Shown here one piece after another: positions 1 to 11,131 of a stretch of DNA of 64,000 nucleotides. The stretch spans positions 62,001-126,000 of the forward strand of contig NZ_BCXI01000008.1 of the NCBI RefSeq assembly GCF_001895025.1, given 5' to 3'. The notes under the pieces are model-generated. The model saw only the letters and a list, made by a program, of their open reading frames with translations, ran no database searches and was not told the origin of the DNA. The DNA is from Rhodococcus zopfii NBRC 100606 = JCM 9919 (GTDB lineage Bacteria > Actinomycetota > Actinomycetes > Mycobacteriales > Mycobacteriaceae). The translations under genes and the position numbers were made by a program. How positions within the stretch are numbered: the first letter of the stretch is position 1; each line of letters begins with the position of its first letter.

Positions 1-265
1 CGTCGAGGACGCGCTGCGCCGCGAACTGCGCGAGGAACTCGGCGTCGAGGTCTCCGGCGGCGAACGCATCGGAGCGGCAGTGCCCCTTCCGGACGGACGG
101 ATGCTGTGCGCCTACCGCGTCCAACTGGTCGCGGGTGTTCCCGCCCCGCTCGAACACTCCGCGCTGCGATGGGTCGATGCGGCGGAACTGTCGACCGTGC
201 CGCTGGTGCCGAACGACCGCGAATGGCTACCGGACCTGCAGGAACATCTACTGCGGAGACAGTAG
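1..265 (+). CDS. NUDIX hydrolase, 3' part (MutT2-like)
   Basis: This is the C-terminal part of a NUDIX pyrophosphohydrolase; the 5' end lies outside the window. The visible frame opens with RRELREELGV, the core of the Nudix box whose glutamates bind the catalytic metal. Downstream, LRWVDAAELSTVPLVPNDREWLPDL matches in spacing the substrate-side region of small MutT/NudG enzymes that hydrolyse oxidised or cytosine nucleoside triphosphates. Position upstream of typA, lpqW and mshB is the same as mutT2 (Rv1160) in M. tuberculosis, which supports that assignment. Substrate preference (CTP, 5-methyl-dCTP or 8-oxo-dGTP) cannot be read from the fragment. Confidence 0.75.
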   Translation, partial: VEDALRRELREELGVEVSGGERIGAAVPLPDGRMLCAYRVQLVAGVPAPLEHSALRWVDAAELSTVPLVPNDREWLPDLQEHLLRRQ

Positions 266-305
266 AATCCGCGCCGCGCTCAGGCCGCGCGGGAAGTCGA
301 TGCGC

Positions 306-482
306 TCAGGCCGCGCGCGCCTTCGCGAGCCGTTTCTCGAGTTCCTTCTTGCTGAGATCCTCGTGCTCGATCTTCTTCATCCGCATGATCACCACCGGGC
401 ACTTGATGCACCGGACCTTCTTGCGGCAGCACTTCTTCTTCGGGGTGAGACGCGCGACCTTGCGCACCTTGACCTTGCCCAC
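306..482 (-). CDS. Small Lys/Arg-rich protein with four cysteines, 58 aa
   Basis: A complete small gene: GTG start at 482, TGA stop at 306-308. The protein begins GKVKVRKVARLTPKKK, then carries CC (residues 18-19) and CxxC (residues 25 and 28, in CIKCP), and ends in a basic helical tail rich in KK and EL. The four cysteines in about ten residues could hold one zinc. It resembles short conserved actinobacterial hypothetical proteins with a CCR...C..CP core; I know no function. The very basic composition would suit nucleic-acid binding, which is inference. A purine-rich stretch just upstream may be the ribosome site. It is convergent with the NUDIX gene. Confidence 0.6.
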   Translation of the reverse strand: MGKVKVRKVARLTPKKKCCRKKVRCIKCPVVIMRMKKIEHEDLSKKELEKRLAKARAA

Positions 483-551
483 TCGCGTCCCACCCTGCCT
501 TCCACGGACGTCATCGCAGTCGCCGACCGTGGAAGGCAGGTTAGCATTCCC

Positions 552-1946
552 TTATCGGGTGGGGCGAGGGCCGTGCACGGGGAAGTTCCCTCGCACGACG
601 CAACGCGGATCCGTCGATTCCTTCACGTCGCGCAGGCGGCGCAACGTGTCGGGCGCGAACGCGAGATCGACGCCGTCGTGGTGCCCGAGCATCGACAGGG
701 TCGTCGGCCCGGCGTACCACGGCTGCAGGATGTCGAGGGCCACGTCGATCGCCGCCTGTGCCGGCGCCGTCGCCTCGGGCACCGGTGCCATCGCCAGCAT
801 CATCGCGACATACTCGCCCGCGACCGGTCCAGACGCTGCCGGCAGCGTGGGATCGTCACGGAACGCGCCACCCAGATGCCGGATCTGAGCCTGCACCAGC
901 CCGCAGGCGGGATCGGACGCGTGGGTCAGCAGCGCGGTGAGTGCGTCGTCGTCCAGCGAGACCAGCGACGCGGACCCGGTCACCGCCGGTGTCGGATCGA
1001 CCGGCTCCTCGCACACGTCGCCGATCGCGCTCGGCTGCAGCGCGCCGATCGTGCTGCGCAGCAGCGTTCCGGCACCGGCGATCGGGCGCAGCAGCATCGC
1101 AAGGGTCGCGGCGCCCCCCAGCAACACCGCGTCCACCGCGCAGAACGACCGACCCCGAATCTCCTCCGGCAACTCCGGGATCGGCGGGAAATGCAGCACC
1201 GACGCGAAGAGCGTGAGCTCCCGCGGTGCCACCGTCGTGACCTCGGCGAAGGCCCGCCAGACGCGGGGAGCGTCCTCCACCGGGAACAGCAGTCGCCCGC
1301 CGGTCAGCTCCGGTGCCGGCACCAGCGCGATCTCCATTGCCGTGACGATTCCGAACTCGCCGCCGCCGCCGCGCAGCGCCCACATCAACGACGCGTCGGT
1401 GGAGTCGTCCACCCAGCGGTGGGCTCCGGTCGCGTCGACCAGCTCCACCGCCCGGATCGTGGCGGCCCCGGTGCCGTGGGCGCGACCGAACCAGGACAGG
1501 CCGCCGCTGAGACAGAAGCCCACGACCGTGACGTCGGGGCTCGAGCCGACCAGGCCGGTCAGGCCGGTGCCGTCGAGCGCGGACTGCAGTTGTCCCCACT
1601 TGACGCCGGCGCCGACCCGCGCGACGCGGGCGTCGGCGTCGATCCAGATGTCGTCCAGGGCGGCGGTGCGGATCAGCAGTGATCCGTCCGTCGCGGTCGT
1701 GGCGCCGTGCCCGCCGGGCTGCGCACTCACCGGCAGCGAATGGTCGATCGCGAAGCGCACGGCGTGCACGACGTCGGCCGCGGTCCGGGCGTGCAGCACC
1801 GCGCACGGGTGTTGCGGCACAGCCAGGTTCCAAGCCTGCGCGGCGTGGACGAACTCGTCGTCGGCGGGCAGAGTCAGGGCGCCTTCGATGCGGGCGGCAA
1901 GGTCGGGGAACGGGATCCGCGAGGCGGTCGTCGGTGTTGTGGTCAT
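552..1946 (-). CDS. FAD-linked oxidoreductase, BBE/6-HDNO-like
   Basis: 464 residues from the ATG at 1946, in the size range of berberine-bridge-type oxidases. The N-terminal half is an FAD_binding_4 (PCMH) domain. The GGH motif at residues 78-80 supplies the histidine that is usually bonded to FAD. Residues about 139-150 (DVTVVGFCLSGG) form the second flavin loop, with Cys145 where bicovalent members carry a cysteinyl link. The C-terminal residues resemble the short BBE domain. Such enzymes oxidise alcohols, amines or sugars; the substrate here is unknown. It is divergent from a LuxR-type regulator 112 bp away, which may control it. An in-frame ATG at 2051 would give 35 extra residues that look unlike the family. 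Confidence 0.8.
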   Translation of the reverse strand: MTTTPTTASRIPFPDLAARIEGALTLPADDEFVHAAQAWNLAVPQHPCAVLHARTAADVVHAVRFAIDHSLPVSAQPGGHGATTATDGSLLIRTAALDDIWIDADARVARVGAGVKWGQLQSALDGTGLTGLVGSSPDVTVVGFCLSGGLSWFGRAHGTGAATIRAVELVDATGAHRWVDDSTDASLMWALRGGGGEFGIVTAMEIALVPAPELTGGRLLFPVEDAPRVWRAFAEVTTVAPRELTLFASVLHFPPIPELPEEIRGRSFCAVDAVLLGGAATLAMLLRPIAGAGTLLRSTIGALQPSAIGDVCEEPVDPTPAVTGSASLVSLDDDALTALLTHASDPACGLVQAQIRHLGGAFRDDPTLPAASGPVAGEYVAMMLAMAPVPEATAPAQAAIDVALDILQPWYAGPTTLSMLGHHDGVDLAFAPDTLRRLRDVKESTDPRCVVRGNFPVHGPRPTR

Positions 1947-2058
1947 GTGGAGAAGCGTCGCCGGGCCGGGCCGGTGGCAACATCCCCGGAATGCGGGTAA
2001 TTCCATCCCCCAGGTTTCTGGGGTGTACCCCGTCTGGCAGGTCCTGCACACTTACCCG

Positions 2059-3195
2059 GTGAGGACCTTCCGCGCCGAGGCCGCCCGTGCCGGCATCGAG
2101 ACCCTGTCCCGTGCCGGTCTGCCGTGGGACATGTTCGGGATGGAGGCGCTCGACGTCCTGGGGAGGGCGGTGCCGTTCGAAGGGGTGTGCTTCGCCACCA
2201 TCGATCCGGCGACCACCCTCGTCACCAGCTCCATCAAGGTCGGGATCGACGATCCGTGCGAGGAGATCTTCGCGCACCACGAATACGTGGAGGATCGGGT
2301 GAGCCTGTTCACGGATCTCGCCCGCCGCGATGTGGGCGTGAGCATCCTGCACGACGAGACCGCAGGCGACCCGCACCGCAGCTCCCGGTTTCGCGAGCTC
2401 ATCGAGCCCGTCTTCGGATTCGGGCACGAGATGCGCGTCGCAATGAAGGCCGGCCGGAAGACCTGGGGTGGGATGGCCGTGTATCGGGCCCACGAATCCA
2501 GCGGCTTCAGCCCCGCCGAGGCGGATTTCGTGCGGAGCGTGTCCGGGCTGATGGCGCTCGGGGTCCGCGCCGGGCTGATCGCCACCACCGCGCAGGCGAG
2601 AACGGATTGGGCGGCACCGCTGGACGGACCTGCCGTCGTGATCTTCGACGCTGCCGGCGATGTGGAGATGGCCACACCCGGTGCCGAGCAGCGCGTCGAG
2701 GAGCTCGGGGGATCGTTGTGGACGAGTCCGCCGCCCGCGCTGACCTCCACCGTCGCAGCCGCGCGTTCGCTGCAGGCCGGCCGGACAGGCTCGGTGCCGC
2801 GACTGACCGTGCGCTCGCGGACCGGCGAGTGGCTCGTCGTGCACGCGTCGCCCCTGGCCGGTCGCGGCGAGGGCACCCGGATCGCGGTGACCATCGAGAA
2901 AGCCGGGGCCTCGGCGCTGTTTCCGCTGGTCGTGGCCGCGTTCGGGCTGACCGGTCGCGAAGGCGACGTCGTCGAGAGGGTGCTGCGCGGTGACAGCACG
3001 ACGGAGATCGCGCGACGTCTGCACCTGTCGCCCTACACCGTGCAGGACCATCTCAAGTCGGTGTTCGCCAAGGCGGGCGTCACCAGTCGCCGCGAACTGA
3101 TGTCGACGGTGTTCTTCGACCACTACGCCACCCGCAAGAACGGTGCAGTGGGCTGCGACGGATGGTTCGACGACGCCGCCCCGGACGCCGGATAG
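2059..3195 (+). CDS. LuxR-type HTH transcriptional regulator
   Basis: 378 residues from a GTG at 2059. The C-terminal 65 residues are a GerE/LuxR helix-turn-helix: LTGREGDVVERVLRG, then STTEIARRLHLSP with the recognition helix YTVQDHLKSVF. The N-terminal 300 residues contain no receiver phosphorylation motif and look like a GAF-type sensory region. The architecture fits the standalone LuxR regulators common in Rhodococcus. It is divergent from the flavin oxidase, which is its probable target. Earlier in-frame starts would run through the promoter region and the oxidase, so 2059 is preferred. The ligand is unknown. Confidence 0.8.
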   Translation: MRTFRAEAARAGIETLSRAGLPWDMFGMEALDVLGRAVPFEGVCFATIDPATTLVTSSIKVGIDDPCEEIFAHHEYVEDRVSLFTDLARRDVGVSILHDETAGDPHRSSRFRELIEPVFGFGHEMRVAMKAGRKTWGGMAVYRAHESSGFSPAEADFVRSVSGLMALGVRAGLIATTAQARTDWAAPLDGPAVVIFDAAGDVEMATPGAEQRVEELGGSLWTSPPPALTSTVAAARSLQAGRTGSVPRLTVRSRTGEWLVVHASPLAGRGEGTRIAVTIEKAGASALFPLVVAAFGLTGREGDVVERVLRGDSTTEIARRLHLSPYTVQDHLKSVFAKAGVTSRRELMSTVFFDHYATRKNGAVGCDGWFDDAAPDAG

Positions 3196-3262
3196 ACGTG
3201 GCGAACATCACGTTGTAGCGCCTGGGCTGGCATAACCGTGGTTCGTCGGCGCGGAGACGGCT

Positions 3263-3292
3263 CTGCGGCCTGTAGGATATTCGAGGCCGCAG
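3263..3292. promoter_or_regulatory. Inverted repeat around a -10-like hexamer upstream of typA
   Basis: Perfect 9-bp arms CTGCGGCCT (3263-3271) and AGGCCGCAG (3284-3292) enclose a 12-bp loop that contains TAGGAT (3273-3278), a plausible -10 box. The typA start is 136 bp downstream. A dyad laid over a -10 could be an operator. As RNA it would form a hairpin. No matching -35 is obvious. Confidence 0.35.
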
Positions 3293-3427
3293 TGCCTGCG
3301 TGGGCCGGTTCCGGTCGCGTCGGTGTTTCGCATTCGCGTCGCGGCCACCGATACGAAATGCCGTACGGGCGAGGTGCCGACCGGGTCCAGTGCCGTGTGG
3401 CCGGACTACAGCCAGGAGAGCCATCGC

Positions 3428-5314
<1,887 letters not shown>

Positions 5315-5382
5315 CAGCCCGGGTGGTGGGCCCCGGTCGATGGGGCCACCACCGAGGCCGTTTCCGACAGAGGGAGGCTCGG

Positions 5383-7290
5383 TTGTTGCGTTCGCGCGTC
5401 CGGAGACGGCGGTGGCCACTGATCATGGCCGCTGTGACCGCTCTGGCCACGGGGTTGTCCGGCTGCACTGCCGATCCGCCCCCGCCGATCGAACAGACCG
5501 AGCCGACCCAGACCCCCGCGCCCGTCCCGCAGCGCAACACCGTCGTCGTCGCGATCGACGACATCGGCGCCGGGTTCAACCCGCACCTGCTCGCCGATCA
5601 GTCGCCGGTCGGCAACGCCGTGGCCGAACTGGTGCTGCCGAGCGCATTCCGGCCGGTGCCGAACCCCGGGAACCCGGCGATCGTGGACCGGGTTCCCGAC
5701 GAGTCGGTGCTCGTGTCGGCCGAGGTGACCTCCCAGAACCCGTTCACGGTCACCTACCAGTTACGCACCGACGCCCAATGGTCGGACAGTGCCCCGATCG
5801 CCGCCGAGGACTTCCGCTACCTGTGGCAGCAGATGATCACCCAGCCCGGGGTCGTCGACCCGTCCGGGTACCGGTTGATCGAGAACATCGCCTCGTCCGG
5901 GGGCGGCAAGACCGTCACCGTGACCCTGCGCGAGCCGTATCCGGCGTGGCGGGAACTGTTCACCGATCTGCTCCCCGCGCACCTGGTCAAGGACACGCCC
6001 GGTGGGTTTGCCACCGGACTGGCCGAGTCCATCCCGGTGTCCGGGGGCCGCTTTTCCGTCGACTCGGTGGACCGCGGCCGCGGTGAGATCCTGCTCGAGC
6101 GCAACGACCGCTTCTGGGGGCTGCCCGCACGGCCCGACGAAATTCTGCTGCGCCGCGGCGGCACCGACTCGCAGCTGACCGACTCGATGCGCACCGGCGA
6201 CGTTCAAGTCGCGCAGATTCACGGCGGCTCTGCCCTGCTCGCCCAGCTGGGTGCGGTTCCCGGCGTCCGGGCCGGCACACAAATGCAGCCGCGCACCCTC
6301 GATCTGACCCTCAACGCGCGGACCCCGGAATTCGCCGATCCGCGCGTGCGCCGTGGCGTGCTGGGTCTGCTCGACCCGGACCTGCTCGCCACCGTCGCGG
6401 CGGGAACCGAATCCGCGGTCGTCCCCGCCCGCGCCCAGGTGTTCGCGCCCTCGGACCCCGGCTACGCGCCGTCGGCGCCGCCGCGACCGACCCGGGAACA
6501 GGCCCTCGGCTTGCTCGCCGAAGCGGGATATCTGCCGGTGGCACCGGCGGTTCCGGTCGACGTTCCGGACGGGCTGCCCGTGGCGACCACGGCCGCCCCC
6601 GCGACCACACCTGCCCCGGCACCCGAGACCGAAACCGAAGGACTGCTCGTCCGTGACGGGGTGCCGTTGAGCCTGGTGATCGGTGTCGCCGAGGACGCCG
6701 GGGTTCCCCTCGCGGTCGCGCGCACCGCGGCCGACGTCCTGCGCGGCGCAGGCATCCGCACGACGGTCACCGCGCTGCCCGCCGACGAGCTGTACGGCGA
6801 AGCCCTCGTGGAAGGCAGCGTGCACGCCGTCGTCGGCTGGATGCGCGCCGGGAACGATCCGGCGACCGCCGCACTGTCGCGATTCGGTTGCCTGCCCGTT
6901 CCGCCGGCCGCGAGGGATACGACCCCGCGGGACACTGCCGACGCCGACCCGGCGGCCACCCCGGCCTCGGCCGCGCAGACCACCCCCGACGCCGAGGTCA
7001 TCGAGGAGGACGCGGTGATTGCGCAGCTCGAGGCTCCCAGCAACCTGAGCTCGGTGTGTGACCCGACGCTGACCGCGGACCTCGACGCGGCGGTCCGCGG
7101 CACCGGCGACGCGCGCGAGATCCTGACGGCCGCCCAGCCGAAGCTGTGGGATCTCGCCGTGAACCTGCCGATCCTGCAGGACCGCACGGTCGTCGCGGCC
7201 GGCCCCGGAATCGACGGGGTATCGCTCGCCGGTGCGGTACCCGCGGGTGTCGTCGCGGACGCCCACGACTGGTGGAGGGCGACCCCGTGA
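5383..7290 (+). CDS. lpqW: LpqW-like lipoprotein, oligopeptide-binding (SBP_bac_5) fold
   Basis: 635 residues from a TTG at 5383, chosen because AGGGAGG lies 6-7 bases upstream and the product begins with a textbook lipoprotein signal: a basic n-region (RSRVRRRR), a hydrophobic stretch, then lipobox LSGC. The body resembles peptide-binding subunits of ABC importers, as in mycobacterial LpqW, which has no transporter partner and instead controls partition of phosphatidylinositol mannosides toward lipoarabinomannan. No ABC genes are adjacent here. Thr/Pro/Ala-rich low-complexity insertions interrupt the second half (about residues 400-425 and 510-550). Its stop overlaps the mshB start by 4 bases, so the two are translationally coupled. 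Confidence 0.82.
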   Translation: MLRSRVRRRRWPLIMAAVTALATGLSGCTADPPPPIEQTEPTQTPAPVPQRNTVVVAIDDIGAGFNPHLLADQSPVGNAVAELVLPSAFRPVPNPGNPAIVDRVPDESVLVSAEVTSQNPFTVTYQLRTDAQWSDSAPIAAEDFRYLWQQMITQPGVVDPSGYRLIENIASSGGGKTVTVTLREPYPAWRELFTDLLPAHLVKDTPGGFATGLAESIPVSGGRFSVDSVDRGRGEILLERNDRFWGLPARPDEILLRRGGTDSQLTDSMRTGDVQVAQIHGGSALLAQLGAVPGVRAGTQMQPRTLDLTLNARTPEFADPRVRRGVLGLLDPDLLATVAAGTESAVVPARAQVFAPSDPGYAPSAPPRPTREQALGLLAEAGYLPVAPAVPVDVPDGLPVATTAAPATTPAPAPETETEGLLVRDGVPLSLVIGVAEDAGVPLAVARTAADVLRGAGIRTTVTALPADELYGEALVEGSVHAVVGWMRAGNDPATAALSRFGCLPVPPAARDTTPRDTADADPAATPASAAQTTPDAEVIEEDAVIAQLEAPSNLSSVCDPTLTADLDAAVRGTGDAREILTAAQPKLWDLAVNLPILQDRTVVAAGPGIDGVSLAGAVPAGVVADAHDWWRATP

Positions 7291-8168
7291 CCGCTGCTGC
7301 CCGCCGGCTGCTGCTCGTACATGCCCATCCCGACGACGAAACCCTCACCACCGGCGGCGTCATCGCCCGATACGTGGCCGAGGGCGCCGAGGTCACCGTC
7401 GTGACCTGCACGCTCGGTGAGGAGGGCGAGGTCATCGGCGACGACTGGGCGCAGCTCGTCGCCGGTCGTGCCGATCAGCTCGGCGGCTACCGGATCCTGG
7501 AACTGACCCGCGCGCTCGCCGCGCTCGGTGTCGCCGCACCCCGCTTCCTCGGCGGTGCCGGCCGCTGGCGGGATTCCGGCATGGCCGGCACCCCGTCGGC
7601 GGAGAACCCGCGAGCCTGGGTCAACGCGAACCTCGACGAGGCGGTGTCCGCTCTCGTCGCCGTGGTGCGGGAACTGCGCCCGCACGTCGTCGTCACGTAC
7701 GACCCGGTCGGCGGCTACGGCCATCCCGACCACATCGCCGTGCACGAGCGTGTGACCGCCGCGGTCGAGGCCGCCGCCACCGATGCGTATCCGGACGCGG
7801 GGGAGCCGTGGGCCACCCCGAAGCTGTACTGGACCGTCACCGAACAGAGCGCACTGCGGGACGGGCTCGCCGCCCTCGGCGACCTCCCTGCCGGCTGGGC
7901 CGCACCGGGCGCCGGCGAGCTGCCGAGCGTGCCCGACGAGCAGGTCACCACCGCCGTGGACGTGAGCGGGGTGCTCGACGCGAAGCGGACCGCGATGGCC
8001 GCGCACGCCACCCAGGTGGTCGTCGCGCCGGGCGGCGCGGCGTTCGCCCTGTCGAATCTGATCGCGCAGCCGGTGCTCGCCGAGGAGCATTTCGTGCTCG
8101 TGCGGGGCACGCTCGGGAACGTCGACGTGTCCGGTCGAGAGCGTGACCTCTTCGCCGGTCTGACGTAG
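7287..8168 (+). CDS. mshB: Mycothiol biosynthesis deacetylase MshB
   Basis: 293 residues, GTG start overlapping the lpqW stop (GTGA). It is a PIG-L/LmbE zinc deacetylase: AHPDDE at residues 13-18 supplies a zinc His and Asp and the catalytic Asp, and [11 protein letters not shown] supplies the third zinc ligand. MshB removes the acetyl group from GlcNAc-inositol, the second committed step of mycothiol synthesis; mycothiol is the actinobacterial glutathione substitute. The length, the glycine-rich [13 protein letters not shown] segment and the gene order with lpqW separate it from the related mycothiol-conjugate amidase Mca. Confidence 0.92.
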   Translation: MTAAARRLLLVHAHPDDETLTTGGVIARYVAEGAEVTVVTCTLGEEGEVIGDDWAQLVAGRADQLGGYRILELTRALAALGVAAPRFLGGAGRWRDSGMAGTPSAENPRAWVNANLDEAVSALVAVVRELRPHVVVTYDPVGGYGHPDHIAVHERVTAAVEAAATDAYPDAGEPWATPKLYWTVTEQSALRDGLAALGDLPAGWAAPGAGELPSVPDEQVTTAVDVSGVLDAKRTAMAAHATQVVVAPGGAAFALSNLIAQPVLAEEHFVLVRGTLGNVDVSGRERDLFAGLT

Positions 8169-8242
8169 TGTGACGGCTGTCGCTCCGGAGTGACTCTGCT
8201 CACATTCGTTGTCCGGGTGGCCCTGATCACGGGGAGATGTGG

Positions 8243-8401
8243 ATGTACAACTGGTCCGTCCAGAACCAGATCGTCGCGTTCGTGGATTCGTTGCGGCCCT
8301 ACGCCGATCAGATCCACGCCGACTACTACCACGCGCTGTACGGTTTCGCCGATCAGCAGAGTCACCTGCTGACGATGCTCGGCTATCCACCGGTTCCCTG
8401 A
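8243..8401 (+). CDS. Small hypothetical protein, 52 aa
   Basis: A short reading frame between mshB and the next membrane-protein gene. The ATG at 8243 has GGGGAG six bases upstream; an ATG at 8237 lies too close to that site. The product is aromatic-rich (MYNWSVQNQ, YYHALYGF) and ends in LGYPPVP. No signal peptide or known motif was recognised. The good ribosome site and a single clean frame argue for translation; homology would be needed to raise confidence. Confidence 0.45.
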   Translation: MYNWSVQNQIVAFVDSLRPYADQIHADYYHALYGFADQQSHLLTMLGYPPVP

Positions 8402-8467
8402 TCGGGCGCGCCTGCGAACCGCCCCCCGAGGTGCGCGACGACGGTCGAGAGGCGCACTATCGAAGCC

Positions 8468-8902
8468 ATGACGGTCGATCCCGCCACCGCAGCAGCCGAC
8501 GCGCCCCCCTCCGATGCCCCACCCCGGACCGGGGTCGTGGCGTTGCTCGTCGTCGACGGCCTGATCTGTGCGGTGCTGTCCGTGCTGTTCCTCGGCATGT
8601 ACATCGGCTCGGTGCCGTTCCCGATCTCGATCCTCGTGGCCGCGGTCGTGAATCTGCTGCTCGTGATGGCGGTGCGCACCGAGACCGGATCTCTGGGGAA
8701 GGCCACGTGGCCGCTCGTGGCCTGGGCCGTCGGGTTCGTGTTGTGCCTGGCCGGTGGGCCGGGCGCCGATCAGCTCGCGGTCGCGGACTGGCGGATCCTG
8801 CTGCTGCCGATCGCCGCGCTCGGCCCGGCCGGGCTGTACCTGTTCAGCGCGCGCATCAATGCCATCACGAACGCAGTCCGGCAGTCTCAGCCGCAGAAGT
8901 GA
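8468..8902 (+). CDS. Conserved four-helix membrane protein (Rv1171-like)
   Basis: 144 residues from ATG 8468. A short Pro/Ala-rich N-terminus is followed by four hydrophobic segments, approximately VALLVVDGLICAVLSVLFLGMY, FPISILVAAVVNLLLVMAV, ATWPLVAWAVGFVLCLAGG and ILLLPIAALGPAGLYLFSA. No enzymatic motif is visible. The M. tuberculosis gene in the same place, Rv1171, is a conserved hypothetical of about this size. It is convergent with the uracil-DNA glycosylase gene and overlaps its 3' end by 38 bp. Confidence 0.65.
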   Translation: MTVDPATAAADAPPSDAPPRTGVVALLVVDGLICAVLSVLFLGMYIGSVPFPISILVAAVVNLLLVMAVRTETGSLGKATWPLVAWAVGFVLCLAGGPGADQLAVADWRILLLPIAALGPAGLYLFSARINAITNAVRQSQPQK

Positions 8903-9599
8903 GCACGTCCGTCAGCATCGCCGGGGTCAGCCGCCCGGTGAACGTGTTCTGCTGACTGACGTGATAGCACCCGAACAGATGCAGCGGTTCCCGGTCCGGG
9001 GACGCCGCCGGCAGTTCGGCGTGCGCGCCGTGCCCGAACCGCGGTAGCGGTCGCGGGATCACCCAGCCGGCGGCGGCGAGGACCGGTAGCAGTGCCTGCC
9101 AGCCGAAACCCCCGAGCACGATTACCGAGCGCAGGGTCGGGGCCAGCAGTGTCAGTTCCCGGTCCAGCCAGTGGCGGCACGTGTCGCGTTCCGCGGTCGT
9201 CGGACGGTTCGCGGGCGGTGCGCAGTGCACCGGCGACGTGATCCGGGTGCCGTGCAGGACCAGACCGTCGCCGGGGCGGGTCGCGGTCGGTTGCGACGCG
9301 AGCCCCGCCTCGTACATCGCGGCGTACAGGAAATCTCCGGACCGGTCGCCGGTGAACATCCGGCCGGTGCGATTCGCGCCGTGCGCAGCCGGGGCCAGCC
9401 CCACGATGAGCAGCGCCGCGTCGGCCGGTCCGAAACCCGGCACCGGGCGGCCCCAGTACTCCTCGTCGCGGAACGCGGCGCGTTTGTCGCGCGCCACCTG
9501 CTCACGCCAGGCCACCAGCCGCGGGCAGGCGCGGCAGTGCACGAGCCGGTCGTCCATCTCGGCGAGGGTGTGCAGATCCTCGTCGGGAGGCCACGTCAT
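8865..9599 (-). CDS. udgB: Uracil-DNA glycosylase, family 5 (UdgB)
   Basis: 244 residues from ATG 9599. Motif 1 is GLAPAAHGANRTGR, diagnostic for type 5 (UDGb) enzymes, and the C-terminal motif is HVSQQNT. Cysteines in HCRACPRL plus two further cysteines (SPVHC, RDTC) fit the [4Fe-4S] cluster of family 4/5 glycosylases. The enzyme excises uracil, hypoxanthine and related deaminated bases, which matters in GC-rich genomes. Its start overlaps the stop of the upstream PH-domain gene by 4 bp, giving a three-gene minus-strand operon. Confidence 0.88.
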   Translation of the reverse strand: MTWPPDEDLHTLAEMDDRLVHCRACPRLVAWREQVARDKRAAFRDEEYWGRPVPGFGPADAALLIVGLAPAAHGANRTGRMFTGDRSGDFLYAAMYEAGLASQPTATRPGDGLVLHGTRITSPVHCAPPANRPTTAERDTCRHWLDRELTLLAPTLRSVIVLGGFGWQALLPVLAAAGWVIPRPLPRFGHGAHAELPAASPDREPLHLFGCYHVSQQNTFTGRLTPAMLTDVLTSAAETAGLRS

Positions 9600-11131
9600 C
9601 GGTGCTCCCTCGCCCACACGTCGCCGGCGCCCGGGGTTACCGCCTCGACCAGCGACCACGCCTGTTCCACCGGCAGATCCAGGACCTCGTAGTGCCCGAC
9701 GCCCGCGGGTGTCGCAGCAACGACGGTGGCGACGCCGGCCCGCCGCTGGAAGAACGACTGCCGCACGGTCCAGCCGATGATGCCGTCGGCTTCGAGGCAG
9801 ACCCGCTGCCGATCCAGCGACCCGCTGCGGGTGATCAGCCACCCGGGCAGGACGGCGTGCCCCAGACTGCGGTACCGGTCCCAGGCCAGGCCGGCCGCGA
9901 CCGGTATCAGCAGAGCGGCACCGATCCACACGGGGAGTGGAACCGTCCGTCCGGTGACCGCCGTCGCGACGGCCGCGACCGCGAGGGCGGCGAGGACGGG
10001 CAGGACGGCCCGGGTGTAACGGCGCCGCCGCGCGGCCGGGCCGTGCGGCCGCAGCGGTGTCGCCGGCAGCGCCGGGTCGCGCACCACCGCCGTCGCGACG
10101 CGGTGCGCCTCGGCGGCGGGAGCCGCGGGCAGCAGCAGCGAGGATTCACCGCGCTCGGCCGCGACACCGGTCATGATCGCGTCGAGCCGGGCCCCGCCGG
10201 CGATCCGCAGGGCGAGCGGTTCGCGCAGCACCGCGCCGCGCAGCCGCGCCCGGTCCAGCGTGGTGTGCCGCACCCGCAGCAGACCGTGACCGATGCGCAG
10301 GGTGCGGCCGTCGTCGGTGACGAGCAGATTTCCGTAGAGCAGCAGGTATCGCACGCAGGCCGCGGCACTCGCGACCGCGAGCAGCGCGGCGACCGCGACC
10401 GCGACGGCGAGGACCGGTCCGGCCGCGGTGGCCCACGAGATGCCGCGCTGCACGGTGCGGGACTCGGCGAGGCGTTCCCCGATCCCGTACTGGAATGCCA
10501 GGCCGGCGACCGCGGCGACCGCGACGAGCCCGGTCGTGGAGAACGGTGCGTACCGCACCCAGGAGGGTTGCAGCCGGGCCAGCTCGGTTTCGGTGGGGGC
10601 GGCCGCGGCGGCGGGACCGTCGCCCGGGGCGGTGTGCGCGGACAGCAGCGACTCCCGCAACGCCGGCACCGCGCCGATCGCGAGGCCGTCGAGTTCGAAC
10701 CGGTTGCGGTCGCGGCCGCCGCCGGTGGCCTGGCCGGTGCCGATCCGCACCGACGCGAGCCCGAGCAGCCGGTGCATGACGCGACGGTCGACGTCCACCG
10801 AACGGATGCGGCTGCGCGGAATCGACAGCACCTGCCGCTGGAGCAGCCCGCGCCGCAGCTCGACGTGCGCCGGCCCGATCCGGTAGGTGGTGGTGAACCA
10901 CCGCAGGACACCGATGACGACGAGCAGCCCGGCGACCGCCAGCCCCCATCCGTGATTGCCGCTGCTGCTCCCGACGACCACCGACACGGCAAGCACCGGC
11001 AGCAGGCGGAGAATCTCCTGGACGGGATGGACCAGCAGCATCCGGGGATCCAGGCGCAGCCACGGCTGTTCCGCTTCGGCGGCGAGCGCGGCGGGACTCT
11101 CCGATTCCGGGGGGACGGGGTCGATGCTCAT
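9596..11131 (-). CDS. PH domain (bPH_2/YdbT-like) membrane protein, large
   Basis: 511 residues from ATG 11131. Three bPH_2/DUF304 modules alternate with hydrophobic helix pairs: TM near residues 38-75, then PH segment TYRIGPAHVELRRGLLQRQVLSIPRSRI; TM near 195-260, then a second PH region; TM near 350-385, then a third (AWDRYRSLGHAVLPGWLITRSGS). This matches the YdbS/YdbT pair architecture, in which the larger protein carries several modules. The role in Gram-positive envelope or stress function is not established. Starts and stops overlap by 4 bp with both neighbours. Confidence 0.78.
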   Translation of the reverse strand: MSIDPVPPESESPAALAAEAEQPWLRLDPRMLLVHPVQEILRLLPVLAVSVVVGSSSGNHGWGLAVAGLLVVIGVLRWFTTTYRIGPAHVELRRGLLQRQVLSIPRSRIRSVDVDRRVMHRLLGLASVRIGTGQATGGGRDRNRFELDGLAIGAVPALRESLLSAHTAPGDGPAAAAAPTETELARLQPSWVRYAPFSTTGLVAVAAVAGLAFQYGIGERLAESRTVQRGISWATAAGPVLAVAVAVAALLAVASAAACVRYLLLYGNLLVTDDGRTLRIGHGLLRVRHTTLDRARLRGAVLREPLALRIAGGARLDAIMTGVAAERGESSLLLPAAPAAEAHRVATAVVRDPALPATPLRPHGPAARRRRYTRAVLPVLAALAVAAVATAVTGRTVPLPVWIGAALLIPVAAGLAWDRYRSLGHAVLPGWLITRSGSLDRQRVCLEADGIIGWTVRQSFFQRRAGVATVVAATPAGVGHYEVLDLPVEQAWSLVEAVTPGAGDVWAREHR

